NCBI RefSeq assembly: GCF_015191005.1
Contig: NZ_CP040442.1
Location: 2,170,001 to 2,234,000, forward strand
Length of the DNA: 64,000 nucleotides
Reading direction: 5' to 3'
Source of the DNA: Kaistella flava (ex Peng et al. 2021)
GTDB taxonomy: Bacteria; Bacteroidota; Bacteroidia; Flavobacteriales; Weeksellaceae
Both the position numbers and the translations under genes were made by a program. Under the pieces are notes generated by a model. That model saw only the letters and a list, made by a program, of their open reading frames with translations. It was not told the origin of the DNA and ran no database searches. Numbering within the stretch: the stretch's first letter is position 1; each line of letters opens with the position of its first letter. Below, one piece after another: positions 1 through 9,171 of the stretch.

Positions 1-188
1 CTACTGCCAGCAAATTTCAATCACACCAATTATCCTGCAGAATGGGATGAAGAAGGGCATGGCACACTGGTCGCTGGTTTAGTAATATTAGGAGATGATT
101 TCTATTTGGAAGAAAAAGAAACTTACCCTGCTAAGGCAAAAATCATGAACATCAAAGCATTGCATTTCAGTAATGATGAAATCAATAT
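1..188 (+). pseudogene. Subtilisin-like S8 serine protease, 5' segment (interrupted, partial at window edge)
   Basis: This is the upstream half of a subtilase gene split by an IS21 element; the true start lies before the window. Frame 1 is open and carries the catalytic His motif HGTLVAG (His codon 58-60), preceded by an acidic stretch. Inside the IS the frame runs on to a stop at 261-263. Removing the IS and one copy of the 8-bp duplication joins this frame in register to the segment at 2742-4145, giving ...KIMNIKALHFSNDE followed by INIPKLISDIKDARR. The catalytic Asp must lie upstream. Seen directly: frame, motif and clean junction. Inferred: the protein is inactive in this strain unless the IS excises precisely. 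Confidence 0.85.
181..188. repeat. IS21 target-site duplication, left copy
   Basis: The octamer ATCAATAT lies immediately before the left TG terminus of the IS and is repeated exactly at 2742-2749 after the right CA terminus. Eight bases is within the range known for IS21-family insertions. Confidence 0.88.
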
Positions 189-255
189 TGACTATTCCGA
201 TGAAAGTGAACACCTAATTCCGACCAAAGTGGACAGTGGTTTTGATGATGATTTC
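189..255. repeat. IS21 left-end terminal repeats
   Basis: Two tandem units of about 22 bp (ATTCCG, then AAAGTG and an ACA/ACC core) followed by TTTTGATGATGATTTC. The same block appears in inverted orientation near 2619-2665 at the right end, which defines the inverted repeat. Confidence 0.75.
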
Positions 256-283
256 TTGGGTTAAAATTAGACAAAATTATTTA

Positions 284-1015
284 TTACTTTTTCATTTTTT
301 TTCTCATGGATTCCCCTTGCAGTTCAAAGCGGATTGCTGAGTGAATAATCCGATCCAAAATAGCATCTGCAATTGTTTTTTCTTCAATAAGATCATACCA
401 GTTTTTTACCGGTAGCTGTGAGCAAAAGATGGTTGCTCTTTTTTGATTTCTATCCTCTATCAAATCCATTAGTATCATCTGCTTTTCATTATTTATGGCT
501 TGCAGTCCAAAGTCGTCGATAATCAATAAATCATGACTTTCTATTTTGTTGAGTTCCTTGATGTAGGAACCATCTGCTTTTGCCATCATTAATTTCTGGA
601 AGAGTTTGCCCAAATTATAGTACAAGACTTTATATCCTTTGATGCAACTTTGATGTCCCAAGGCTGTGGCCAAAAAGCTCTTTCCGGTTCCTGTACAACC
701 TGTAATGAGTATGTTTTCATTTCTGTCAATAAAGGAACAGTCCGATAAACGGCTGAGGAGATTTCGATCAATATTGCGATCGCCGGTATAGCTTATTTCC
801 TCTAATGATGCCTGATAATGGAACTTTGCATTTTTGAGTAATCGCTCGGTTCGGCTGTTGTTACGTCCATTATCTTCAGACTCAATAAGCCATGCAATGA
901 ACTCATCGTTGGTAAAAGTGTCCTGGTTTCTGGTTTCGAATGAAGATTCATACGCTCTTTTCATTCCGTTTAAACGCATTTTCTGCATCTTTTCAATAGT
1001 GGCATTTGTATTCAT
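284..1015 (-). CDS. istB: IS21-family transposition helper ATPase IstB
   Basis: 243 residues, the usual IstB length. IstB is the AAA+ partner that loads and stimulates the IstA transposase at the target. The Walker A motif GCTGTGKS is near residue 107 and a Walker B-like LLIIDDFG near 164. The N-terminal helical region (MQKMRLNGMKRAYESS) is typical of the DnaC/IstB family. It lies 21 bp downstream of istA in the same orientation. The reading frame looks intact. Confidence 0.93.
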   Translation of the reverse strand: MNTNATIEKMQKMRLNGMKRAYESSFETRNQDTFTNDEFIAWLIESEDNGRNNSRTERLLKNAKFHYQASLEEISYTGDRNIDRNLLSRLSDCSFIDRNENILITGCTGTGKSFLATALGHQSCIKGYKVLYYNLGKLFQKLMMAKADGSYIKELNKIESHDLLIIDDFGLQAINNEKQMILMDLIEDRNQKRATIFCSQLPVKNWYDLIEEKTIADAILDRIIHSAIRFELQGESMRKKMKK

Positions 1016-1036
1016 AATTTAGTTTTATTTAAATTG

Positions 1037-2601
1037 TTAAGCATAATATTTTGATCCTCTGATATTGTCATGATTAGAAATGGATACGTTGAATAAATCG
1101 GCTTGTTCCTCTTCTTTATCAAGTCCTCTTTCTAAAATGTTTTTGATAGAATTGTAGCTTATAGCATCGTAGCTCAGTGCCCGTTTACAGGCGTTATCCA
1201 AACGCTGCTTTCCTATCTTGGATTCCATGCTCAATATTCCCATGCAACTCTTGTAGCTCTGTTCAGGATACTGCTTTTTATCCAATATTTTCTCGATATA
1301 CTCCTTTGTATGATTGCCTATTTTTTGTGCCCAGGAGATAAAAAATTCCGAACTCCAATCGCTATTGTAGGTGTGGTTTACAGGCATGTGTTCCTTTATG
1401 GTCACATAATCATAAGCCTTGCGACTGCGTGGATGTAGTGCGATTCGGGCTTGGTTGTGGTAGATTTCCACCACGCTTTGGGTAAGAACCAACTTTACTT
1501 TCTTTCCGATATAGGCGTTGGGTACGCTGTAATAGTTTTTGTCAGCAGAATAATAGGCATGGCAATTCTTCTGTACGGTGGCAATTTTGTAGTCTCTAAG
1601 CTCATATTTCTCCATAGGCAATGACTTTAAAGCATCCTTTTCAATTTCTAAAAATAGAGATGTACGACTACTGTGTTTTTTTTGAAAAGGGGTTTGGTTG
1701 TAAGTCAAAAGAAGTTTCTTTATTGCCACATTCAATTCAGCAATGCTATAAAATTCTTTATCTCTTAAAGCTGCATATATGCGGGTATAAGTGATATTCA
1801 CGGCACCTTCAACTAAAGATTTGTCCTTGGGTTTCAAAGCTCTTGCAGGCATAATTGAAGTGTCGTAATGCGAAGCAAAGCAGGCAAATTGTTCGTTTAC
1901 ATGCGGCTCGTATCTATGGGATTTGGTTACTGCTGATTTTAAATTGTCGGGAATAATGCAAGCTGGAACCCCTCCCAGATAATGCAAACAGTTTTGAACA
2001 CTACCTATAAAGTCAGGAATTTGTTGCGAAAAAGAGGCTTCTACATAAGTGTATTGGCTTGCACCAAGGGTGGCAACAAAAACTTCCACTGGCTTTATTT
2101 CACCAGTATCCTTGTCGATGATGTGGAGTTTTTTGCCCGCATAATCTATGAAGAGTTTTCTCCCGCTTTGTGGGTAGTGGGCATGTAACCTTCTGATTTT
2201 CGGTTCCATTTGTTGTAATGTTCGCAGAACTGACTGTACATAACCCCCTGAGGATGCTTTGTCTTGTACTCAGTCCAGAGAATCTGACGGGTGACACCCA
2301 CACGCTTTAATTCCTTTTCGATATAAGGAAAAATGGAATATAAATCTTTGTGAATCTGATCTCTATTAAGTAAATCTAACTCATTGGGAACTTCGAAAAG
2401 TTCAGATAATTCTTCCCCTTCGAGTTCAAGGAGTTCTTTGAAGCAAATTCCAGATTTCTCTATCAAACAAAGATATTTGATAATGGTTGTCCTTGATTTT
2501 CCAAGGCTTTTGGATATTTGATTGTTCGAAAGACCATTGTCCTTCAGCCTGATGATTTCTCGTATCATAATTGATCCTATTGATTTATTAGCCATACCCA
2601 T
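1037..2601 (-). pseudogene. istA: IS21-family transposase IstA, frameshifted
   Basis: IstA is the DDE recombinase of IS21. The N-terminal part (2146-2601, 151 codons) holds a helix-turn-helix (NNQISKSLGKSRTTIIKYL). The catalytic part (1037-2209) has FIDYAG, IPDNLKSAV and KSLVEGAV, which match the D, D and E regions. The frames meet near 2156-2159: the upstream frame reads ...HKAGENSS then stops, while the downstream frame reads ...GRKLFIDYAG. One extra A in the short A-run would give HKAGEKLFIDYAG, so a 1-nt deletion is the simplest explanation. Programmed frameshifting is possible but not typical at this spot. Confidence 0.85.
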
Positions 2602-2618
2602 GTGATTAGATCACAAAG

Positions 2619-2741
2619 TAGGAGAAAAAATCATCATCAAAACTGTTCACTTTGAACCGGAATCAGGGTGTACAGTTTGCACCGGAATTACCTGTTCAGT
2701 TTAAACCGGAATCGGGTGTACAGTTTGCTCCGGAATACCCA
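2619..2741. repeat. IS21 right-end terminal repeats
   Basis: Four successive units, each with a TGTTCA or TGTACA core, a TTT run and CCGGAAT, reach the CA terminus at 2741. They are open in the frame of the downstream subtilase fragment and supply it with an artificial 30-residue N-terminus rich in QF(A/K)PE repeats. Confidence 0.75.
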
Positions 2742-2749
2742 ATCAATAT
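2742..2749. repeat. IS21 target-site duplication, right copy
   Basis: ATCAATAT, identical to 181-188, directly follows the CA terminus. It keeps the subtilase reading frame when one copy is removed. Confidence 0.88.
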
Positions 2750-4145
2750 CCCAAAATTGATCTCAGACATAAAAGATGCAAGAAGAAATCATGGTGTTAG
2801 GATTTTCAATATGTCTCTTGTAATTCCGAACGCAAAAAAATACAATTCCACCTTTAGTCGATTTGCCTATGAACTTGATAAACTGGCTTACGAAGAAGAT
2901 GTACTCTTATTCATCTCTGTCGGAAATTTTTCCGACGACAGTCTAAAATCTTTAAAAGAAGACTTCCCACATGAGGATCACGAATATCCAAAATTCTTTT
3001 ATTGTCTAAATACAGATTCAGACTCCCATGTTTGCGAGGACACCAATATTTGCTGCCCATCTGAATCATTAAACAATATTTCAGTAGGTGCAATAGCCCA
3101 TAATTTAGAAAATGGAGACTATTCAGATGTTACTCCCTCACCAATATACCCCGCATATTACACAAGAAAATTCCATATTGATTTTAGCCAGGCAATTAAT
3201 GGCTCAAAAATAAATGCAAACAGTAGAAATAAAAATTTAAATAAACCCGATTTCATTATGGAAGGCGGCGACCTCTTTAATTACAATTCGGGGATGCAGA
3301 TTCTCCGTTCAACCATGGTCGATGCAGAAAAATTTTACGGCAGAACATGCGGAACAAGTTTAGCAACACCACTATTAACATCATATGCCGCAGAAATCCT
3401 AAGCCATTATCCAAATATTAGAACACAGTCTGTAAAAGCAATGTTAATGAATAGCTCTGGTTACCACAGTAAGTCTGCCTTACCTGCTTACAGTGAACAT
3501 TCCGAAAATTTATTAAAAAGCCTCATAGGCTTTGGCCGTCCAGACAAGAAAAAGATATTGGCAACCGATAACAATTCTATTGCTTATCTCATTGAAGGAG
3601 AGATTACATTAGAACAAATAATCAGCTACCCAATTTATATTCCAGCTTATATGCGAACCAACGGCAACAAATTACAATTTGACCTGTCACTTTCCTACAG
3701 TTTTAATCCAATTATGGATAATCACCTCAGTTACCTACCACTTCATATTTCCTTTTGTTTGGTAAAAAACTTGACTATTGACCAAATTGCAGATACCAAT
3801 AAATCTTTTCATGGTATCAAAAATGGATTTGCCTGGAGCGAGGATCATTTTGGCATCGATAACAAAGTTTTTTCAAATGCTCAAAAGAAAAGCTACAAAA
3901 TGCAACCGACAGACATCATCAACGCAGATGGTTCTATTGCAATAGCAGTAAGATGTTTAGCAAAAAATAACTTTATAGAACAACTGAGAAACCAGCAACA
4001 TCACTTCTCTTTAATGGTGAACGTAACCGAAATTATTTCGAACGAAAACGCCAATGACATCAATCTTTTTCACGAAATGATGCAAATAAATAATTATATT
4101 GAAATCGAAAACAATATGGATATCGACCTTGAAACCGAAGCATAA
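2742..4145 (+). pseudogene. Subtilisin-like S8 serine protease, 3' segment (IetS-like)
   Basis: Downstream part of the interrupted subtilase. It carries the oxyanion-hole Asn region (ISVGNFSDD) and the catalytic Ser motif GTSLATP (Ser codon 3357-3359), followed by about 250 residues of C-terminal extension. An open frame begins at ATG 2652, but its first 30 residues come from the IS right end, so they are not native. The downstream neighbour is an AAA+ ATPase on the other strand, ending 26 bp away. Subtilase plus AAA+ ATPase is the composition of the anti-phage IetAS system; there the genes are co-directional, here they converge, so the assignment is by analogy. Confidence 0.8.
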
Positions 4146-4150
4146 AAAAA

Positions 4151-4168
4151 GCCAGTAATAAAACTGGC
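4151..4168. terminator. Hairpin between convergent genes
   Basis: GCCAGT and ACTGGC form a 6-bp stem with a 6-nt loop between the 3' ends of the subtilase and the AAA+ ATPase, with an A-run on the left. The stem is short, so termination is plausible but not certain. Confidence 0.5.
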
Positions 4169-4170
4169 AA

Positions 4171-5199
4171 TTAAATATTTAAAGAGGTTTTTTCTTTAAG
4201 AATAAGCGATTCCCAAATAGAGGTCTTAATTTTTCTAATTTCGGAGACTTTTTTTATATTCTTTTCAGCAAACAGACTTCTTTTAATGGCAGTAACCAAA
4301 GTTTTTTGAATACTATAATAAGAAAGCCCTATCGCATTTTTTATAAGTGGGGTCACTTCTGATTGATGATCAAATTCAAATTTTCCCTCACGCAGCGTCA
4401 TAGTAACCAAGTCAACAATCTGTTGTTCATTGGGTAATTCAAATTCTATGGAAAAATCAAATCTCCTCAAAAGAGCTTCGTCAATCATTTCTTTTTGATT
4501 CGTAGCTGCAATTACGATACTACTCTGAGGCAGATAATCAAATAATTGAAGAATGGTATTAACCACCCTTTTCATTTCCCCGTGATCTTGATTATAATCC
4601 CTAACTTTTCCTAAACTATCAAATTCATCAATAAAGATGATGCAATCCTCTGCAGTCGCATTTCGAAAGATCTTAGATAGATTTTTACTGGTTTCCCCCA
4701 ATTTAGAAGACACAATCGCTCCAAGATTAACAACCAACATCATTTTCTTTAATTCTCCCGCAATAACGTAAGAAGCAAGCGTCTTTCCACATCCAGACGG
4801 ACCATGCAAAAGAATTTTATTAGAAACGGGTAAATCATACTGTGCTAGCAAATCAACCTGCTGATGTTCCTCAATAAAAAAGTTCAGATCATTTTTAATA
4901 TCATCATCTGCAACAATATTGGAAAGCGTATAATCAGACGTGATCTTTTCTAATATAAGTTCCTGATATTCCCTATCTTCTATCTGATTAAAATAAGCAT
5001 CCGAACCTACTTTAGTCAGAGTTGCAGTCTTAGGCTGCCTAAGACTCTCTTTCAAAATAGATTGAAGCTGAATCGCAAGATTAACCTTTTTGGTTTTTTT
5101 GGAATGTTCAATTAACTCATTAAGAGCACTCATCAAACTGCTTTGATTGTTTTCCAAACCAAATTTTGCGATATCTTTTATGTAATCAAATTGACTCAA
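4171..5199 (-). CDS. AAA+ ATPase (IetA-like candidate)
   Basis: 342 residues. An N-terminal helical region (1-100) precedes one AAA+ module with Walker A GPSGCGKT (133-140), Walker B IIFIDEFD (187-194), a sensor-1 Asn in AATN (near 234) and an arginine-finger pair in LLRRFD (near 245). This is the FtsH/spastin-like core seen in stand-alone regulatory ATPases. It has its own -7 box 24 bp upstream of the start. It converges on the subtilase gene; a protease/ATPase pair suggests a system in which the ATPase senses or remodels and the protease executes or is restrained. That role is inferred from the pairing only. Confidence 0.85.
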   Translation of the reverse strand: MSQFDYIKDIAKFGLENNQSSLMSALNELIEHSKKTKKVNLAIQLQSILKESLRQPKTATLTKVGSDAYFNQIEDREYQELILEKITSDYTLSNIVADDDIKNDLNFFIEEHQQVDLLAQYDLPVSNKILLHGPSGCGKTLASYVIAGELKKMMLVVNLGAIVSSKLGETSKNLSKIFRNATAEDCIIFIDEFDSLGKVRDYNQDHGEMKRVVNTILQLFDYLPQSSIVIAATNQKEMIDEALLRRFDFSIEFELPNEQQIVDLVTMTLREGKFEFDHQSEVTPLIKNAIGLSYYSIQKTLVTAIKRSLFAEKNIKKVSEIRKIKTSIWESLILKEKTSLNI

Positions 5200-5222
5200 G
5201 GATATTTTTTTACTTTATTTTG

Positions 5223-5230
5223 CAAATATA
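5223..5230 (-). promoter_or_regulatory. Bacteroidota -7 box for the AAA+ ATPase
   Basis: Read on the minus strand this is TATATTTG, matching TAnnTTTG, with a TTTG about 17 bp further upstream as a possible -33 element. It lies 24 bp from the start codon. Confidence 0.6.
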
Positions 5231-5349
5231 TTATTTATAAAGTTAATCAAATTAAGGATAGATCTACTTATGAAATTTTACTAAGATTAAAGATCCTTGC
5301 AAATTCTCTCTAACTTTTATGACCTCTTTGAAAACCATCACTTCATATA

Positions 5350-7167
5350 TCATTTTATCTTTTCTAATATGATCGCTAGCTCTTCGGATAATTGTTTAAT
5401 CAAAAATAACTTGAGACCTTTCTCATTATCAATCACATACTGCAAAAACAGTTTGTTTAATTTATTCAAAAAATCAAAATCTTTGGTGAGATATTCCTTA
5501 ACATTACTAAAATTATATCTTTCTCGTAATTCTAATGTAAACAAAGTTAAAATCGTATTCTTACAACTTATTAATGCTTCAAACAAATCATTTTCATCAG
5601 TGTATAAAAACAATTCATTTCTAACCTGAAAATTCTTAAACACCTCTTCAAGAAGCTCGTCATTATTGGCATTGATTGCTTTAATCAATTCATTTGTTTT
5701 TTCTTTTGTATTTTTTTCCTCAAATGAATTGTGTACTTGCTTTATTAGATCGACAATATATGGATCATCATCCTTATTTTGAAAATGAAAAATACTATTA
5801 AATAATTTACTATTATACTCTTCTCTTTTTTTTGAGATTTGAATTCCATCAAATAAACTTTTTTGAATATTATCCTCAGTTTCGTAAAACAAATTATTAG
5901 TTGAATAAAATTTCAGGAACCTTGAGATTTGTAAATAATCATAAATGTTATATTTTCCTTGTTTTGCAAATTCATAACCTTGCCCAAGTTTTACAATAAA
6001 ATCTGAATTTTCTAAATCACGAAAATTGTAATTAAAAACTTCAGTAAACACTGTACTTTCTATAGTGGCCTGCTCAGGATACCTGCCATTCAGCTCATCT
6101 TCTAAAATTTCAATATCTAAAAAACCACTCAAAATAAATTGATAAATAGATTTATAAAAATGAAAGTCATTAATATTTTTGGTTAAATATTTTTCATAAA
6201 AAATTTCTAATTCAGTTTTTTCTCTTTCCAAATCATTTGTTTCAATTAAACTATTTGGATTCGAGAAATTAAACAACATAAATGAAGGGTTAATATCCTC
6301 AATCCCCTTTGCATTGTCAGAGTCGCTTGAAGTAAGTTTACCACTCTTAAACTCGTTTGTGATTATTAAAGAAAATAATAAGATTTCGGCAGTTAAGTTA
6401 TTATGGTTTTTGACACTTGGAAAAACATTGCTTATTACATCTATATAAAAGGATATATTTCTCAAATTCTTAATATTATATTCTTCAAAAAGCCCTCTAA
6501 TAAATGATTCGTTATGGCTTAGGAATTTATAGAAATCTTTTTGACTTTCATATTTTTCAAAAAGCATCGGTATGATTTCATGTAGTTTATTTTCAAAATT
6601 GAGAACCCTTCCTATTACTTTCTCTTTTATAGTGTTATAATCTGAATCTTTAGTTAAGTCATTCTTAATTTTACTTTCATCCGATAAAAAAACTACTTTG
6701 CAATTTTTATGCTCTACCAAATCATTTACATAACCTAATACCTCAGATAATTTGACATTACACCTCTCTAAATCATCAAAAACAAATACGTTTTTTTCAA
6801 AATTTGTTATATCAAATTCAACATCTTTGATGATTTTATCAGGATCAATATCATACTTTCCTTTAACAAGCTGGAATAAAACATTCTTAGCAAGATTCCC
6901 GATAGAAGCAGCCTTCTTAACATCTAGTTTATTTAAGAAAGGAATTAACTTAATTTTAAGGTTATAATCTATGGTATCGATGCTAGTGATTCCATTTAAA
7001 GACAAATAAACTGTTTTATATTTTAATTCTGCTGCTATATTCGTTAATCGATTTTTGAAAAAAAAAGTTTTTCCACTTCCCCACTCCCCATTTATTAAAA
7101 GTGAATAGTCTGTTTTTTCTTTTTGTAAATAATTCTTAAAAACACTTTCAATGTGAATACCCTCCAT
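5350..7167 (-). CDS. KAP-family P-loop NTPase, large
   Basis: 605 residues. The start is followed by Walker A GEWGSGKT (27-34) and a Walker B-like VFVFDDLE (127-134), the arrangement of KAP P-loop NTPases. The remaining ~450 residues are mostly helical, Asn/Lys-rich and carry no motif I recognise. KAP NTPases include PifA, the F-plasmid protein that blocks T7, so a phage-exclusion role fits the neighbouring IetAS-like pair and kinase. No obvious membrane segment interrupts the P-loop domain. The very AT-rich codon use suggests transfer. Function is not assigned beyond NTPase. Confidence 0.72.
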   Translation of the reverse strand: MEGIHIESVFKNYLQKEKTDYSLLINGEWGSGKTFFFKNRLTNIAAELKYKTVYLSLNGITSIDTIDYNLKIKLIPFLNKLDVKKAASIGNLAKNVLFQLVKGKYDIDPDKIIKDVEFDITNFEKNVFVFDDLERCNVKLSEVLGYVNDLVEHKNCKVVFLSDESKIKNDLTKDSDYNTIKEKVIGRVLNFENKLHEIIPMLFEKYESQKDFYKFLSHNESFIRGLFEEYNIKNLRNISFYIDVISNVFPSVKNHNNLTAEILLFSLIITNEFKSGKLTSSDSDNAKGIEDINPSFMLFNFSNPNSLIETNDLEREKTELEIFYEKYLTKNINDFHFYKSIYQFILSGFLDIEILEDELNGRYPEQATIESTVFTEVFNYNFRDLENSDFIVKLGQGYEFAKQGKYNIYDYLQISRFLKFYSTNNLFYETEDNIQKSLFDGIQISKKREEYNSKLFNSIFHFQNKDDDPYIVDLIKQVHNSFEEKNTKEKTNELIKAINANNDELLEEVFKNFQVRNELFLYTDENDLFEALISCKNTILTLFTLELRERYNFSNVKEYLTKDFDFLNKLNKLFLQYVIDNEKGLKLFLIKQLSEELAIILEKIK

Positions 7168-7207
7168 AAAATATTATTTTAATAACCGTCCCCTTAGTTA
7201 ATTGTAA

Positions 7208-7262
7208 AGTTCAGTATGATTGACCACCTAAATCCGGTTCAAGGTGACCATCACCCATTTCA
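7208..7262. mobile_element. Probable solo end of a second IS21-type element
   Basis: This spacer contains TTGACCACCTAAATCCGG and CAAGGTGACCATCACCC, the CCGG/GTGACC unit pattern I recall from ends of some Bacteroidota IS21 elements. No transposase accompanies it, so it would be a footprint. Identification is from memory. Confidence 0.4.
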
Positions 7263-7330
7263 GTAAAAACGACAGGCTTTCCCACCATTCACCAGGCTTT
7301 CATTTCTTTTCTTTCAGACAAAACGAAAGC

Positions 7331-8728
7331 TTAGTTATTAGCAGAAGTTTTTATTTTTTGAAGTAAAATTTTATACTCGTCATTTGTCATTTTGTTGTGA
7401 ATACCCATATAATGGTCAAGTTTACCCTTTAATGAATTTATATTAGCTGTTTTTTGTACGATAAGAAAACTACTTTGTAATATAAAATTTATTGATTTTG
7501 AATTTTTAACTTTCTTTTCGTAAATATTCATAGAATCATCAATGTAAATCATTTCTTCATTTCTGTGGATGTTTTTCCCAAAAAAAGACATATTAGTTTT
7601 TACTTCTAATCGGAAATAACTCCAAGAAAAATCATTCATAGATTCAAAATAAAGACACTCTGGTTCTAAAAAATACTCGTTGTTAATCATTAAGTATTTC
7701 TTAGAATTAATTTTGATAATACCAATATCTATTAAGTCTAAACCTCCAGAATAGGGGAAAAAGGTATGATTCAAATTATCGTAATTTCTAAAAATAATTT
7801 CTAAAATATCTTTAATTTCTTCAATATTTTCCCATTTAGAATTTAGGGGAACAGAGATTGGATACATTTTTCGAATAGCATCCTCCCACTCAATTCTATT
7901 TCTTAATTGATAATTATCATTACTTTCAAGCCAAAAATTAAATCGCTCTTTAAATTCTTGAATTGTTGGTCTTTTATCAGGGTCGTTATGTGTAGCATCG
8001 AAAAGTAGTTTATCCAAAACGACTAGTGAAAAGTAATTTGGTTCTCCAAAATTTGTAGATTCATTTATTTTTAAATCAACATAATTTTTTAAACTAATTG
8101 AACTATGAGTATTGTATTGACCATCAAAACTTGTCCATTTTTTAGTTAAAATAACCCAAACTGTTTTTGCAAGAGAATAAACATCTGCTTTTTTATATTC
8201 TGCAACTGAAGAAATTCTTCGCATTTCGGGAGCAATAGTAAATATAGGCCCTATTTTTTCGTTTAATCTAGATACTCTTTTTTGTTTGGGAAAATTTGCA
8301 AGACCAAAATCAGATATTGTAGGATAATCATCTACAACAAGTATATTTTCAATTTTTATATCCCTATGCGTTATCTCTTTATTATGAAGAAATTGTACAG
8401 TGTCAATAATCTTTACTACAAAATTCCATATCTTTTCTAATTGAAATATTGGTAAGCATTGTTTTAATGGAGTACCAATTGGCATTATATAATAAGGAGT
8501 TTTTTTTGATGCAGTTTCAGGAATATAGTAATCAACTATTTTAATTACTCCAATATGTGGATTATTTTTAATTACTTCGATTTCGTCACAAAATCTTTTG
8601 TAGTGTATGGTTTTTTTATAGTGTTTAATAGTTTTTTTAGCAAATAGTTCACTTTTGTTATTTTCAACACTCCATACAACCCCATTTCCTCCTTTTCCTA
8701 GTATTTCTTTATCAATGTATATTTGCAT
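7331..8728 (-). CDS. Eukaryote-type Ser/Thr protein kinase
   Basis: 465 residues from ATG 8728. An in-frame ATG at 8749 overlaps the promoter and is unlikely. The kinase core is complete: glycine loop GKGGNGVV (11-18), Lys in FAKKTI (about 31), HRDIKIENIL with the catalytic Asp (121-130), DFG (140-142) and an APE motif near 171. A ~170-residue C-terminal region has no recognised domain and no membrane segment. Stand-alone kinases of this kind occur in bacterial defence islands (for example Stk2), which fits the neighbours. The substrate is unknown; the KAP NTPase 163 bp downstream is a candidate partner by position only. Confidence 0.85.
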   Translation of the reverse strand: MQIYIDKEILGKGGNGVVWSVENNKSELFAKKTIKHYKKTIHYKRFCDEIEVIKNNPHIGVIKIVDYYIPETASKKTPYYIMPIGTPLKQCLPIFQLEKIWNFVVKIIDTVQFLHNKEITHRDIKIENILVVDDYPTISDFGLANFPKQKRVSRLNEKIGPIFTIAPEMRRISSVAEYKKADVYSLAKTVWVILTKKWTSFDGQYNTHSSISLKNYVDLKINESTNFGEPNYFSLVVLDKLLFDATHNDPDKRPTIQEFKERFNFWLESNDNYQLRNRIEWEDAIRKMYPISVPLNSKWENIEEIKDILEIIFRNYDNLNHTFFPYSGGLDLIDIGIIKINSKKYLMINNEYFLEPECLYFESMNDFSWSYFRLEVKTNMSFFGKNIHRNEEMIYIDDSMNIYEKKVKNSKSINFILQSSFLIVQKTANINSLKGKLDHYMGIHNKMTNDEYKILLQKIKTSANN

Positions 8729-8746
8729 AAAATTTCCGCTAACTTT

Positions 8747-8754
8747 CAAATATA
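8747..8754 (-). promoter_or_regulatory. -7 box for the kinase gene
   Basis: TATATTTG on the minus strand, 18 bp before ATG 8728. Its position excludes the longer start at 8749. Confidence 0.6.
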
Positions 8755-8880
8755 CAAAAACTCTCTACTTAACCCCTTACGCTTTCCCATAAAAACCAAA
8801 AAAAAAGGATCTAATCACCCTTTTCCATATACAATTTTTATAAAATCATCTACACCTATATATTTGCAAAAACCAATCTC

Positions 8881-9171
8881 ATGAAAACCCTAAAGATCTA
8901 CAACATCATCGCAGTGATAATCATCATCTTACTTTGCGCTTGGGTCGTAAAACTTCAAAACGACTTAAAAGAAACCGAAAAATATTAGAACAATGCTCAG
9001 ATCGATATTATCAGGAAATTGCTAAGTAGAATTCCTGGACACGGTACCAGAATCGAACCAGTACATCTTTTTGACTCCGATGTCGCAGGCAACCCATCCC
9101 AACTCCTACTTATCTACTTCAATTTTTTTTATAAATTCATACTTTTTCTCAAGTATGGGTTTCTGAGGTAA
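8881..9171 (+). pseudogene. Membrane-anchored small protein with premature stop
   Basis: ATG 8881 opens a 35-residue peptide with one membrane segment (IIAVIIIILLCAWVV) and then a TAG at 8986-8988. The same frame continues past the TAG with a protein-like sequence (IDIIRKLLSRIPGHGTR, then EPVHLFDSDVAGNPSQLLL) before running into low-complexity sequence over the 3' end of the XRE gene. I read it as a decayed, truncated gene for an anchored protein, possibly redoxin-like judging by the LF-D-DVAGN-SQLLLIYF pattern; that family guess is weak. The TAG could be a single substitution in a Lys, Gln or Glu codon. Confidence 0.5.

Larger units (their letters stand above)
189..2741. mobile_element. IS21-family insertion sequence inside a subtilase gene
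   Basis: A 2,553-bp element with TG...CA termini. The left end begins TGACTATTCCGATGAAAG; the right end, read inward on the minus strand, begins TGGGTATTCCGGAGCAAAC. Both ends carry repeated CCGGAAT/CAAAGTG/TGTACA-type units, the multiple terminal repeats expected for IS21. It encodes IstB and an istA with a 1-nt frameshift, both on the minus strand. The exact 8-bp duplication says the insertion is simple and fairly recent. Because istA is broken by eye, this copy may need an intact IstA supplied elsewhere. Confidence 0.9.

Noticed and set aside
9040..9110. tRNA-like stretch (TCGAACC with flanking pairs)
   Set aside because: The acceptor and anticodon arms do not form; the stretch is better explained as the coding remnant at 8881-9171.
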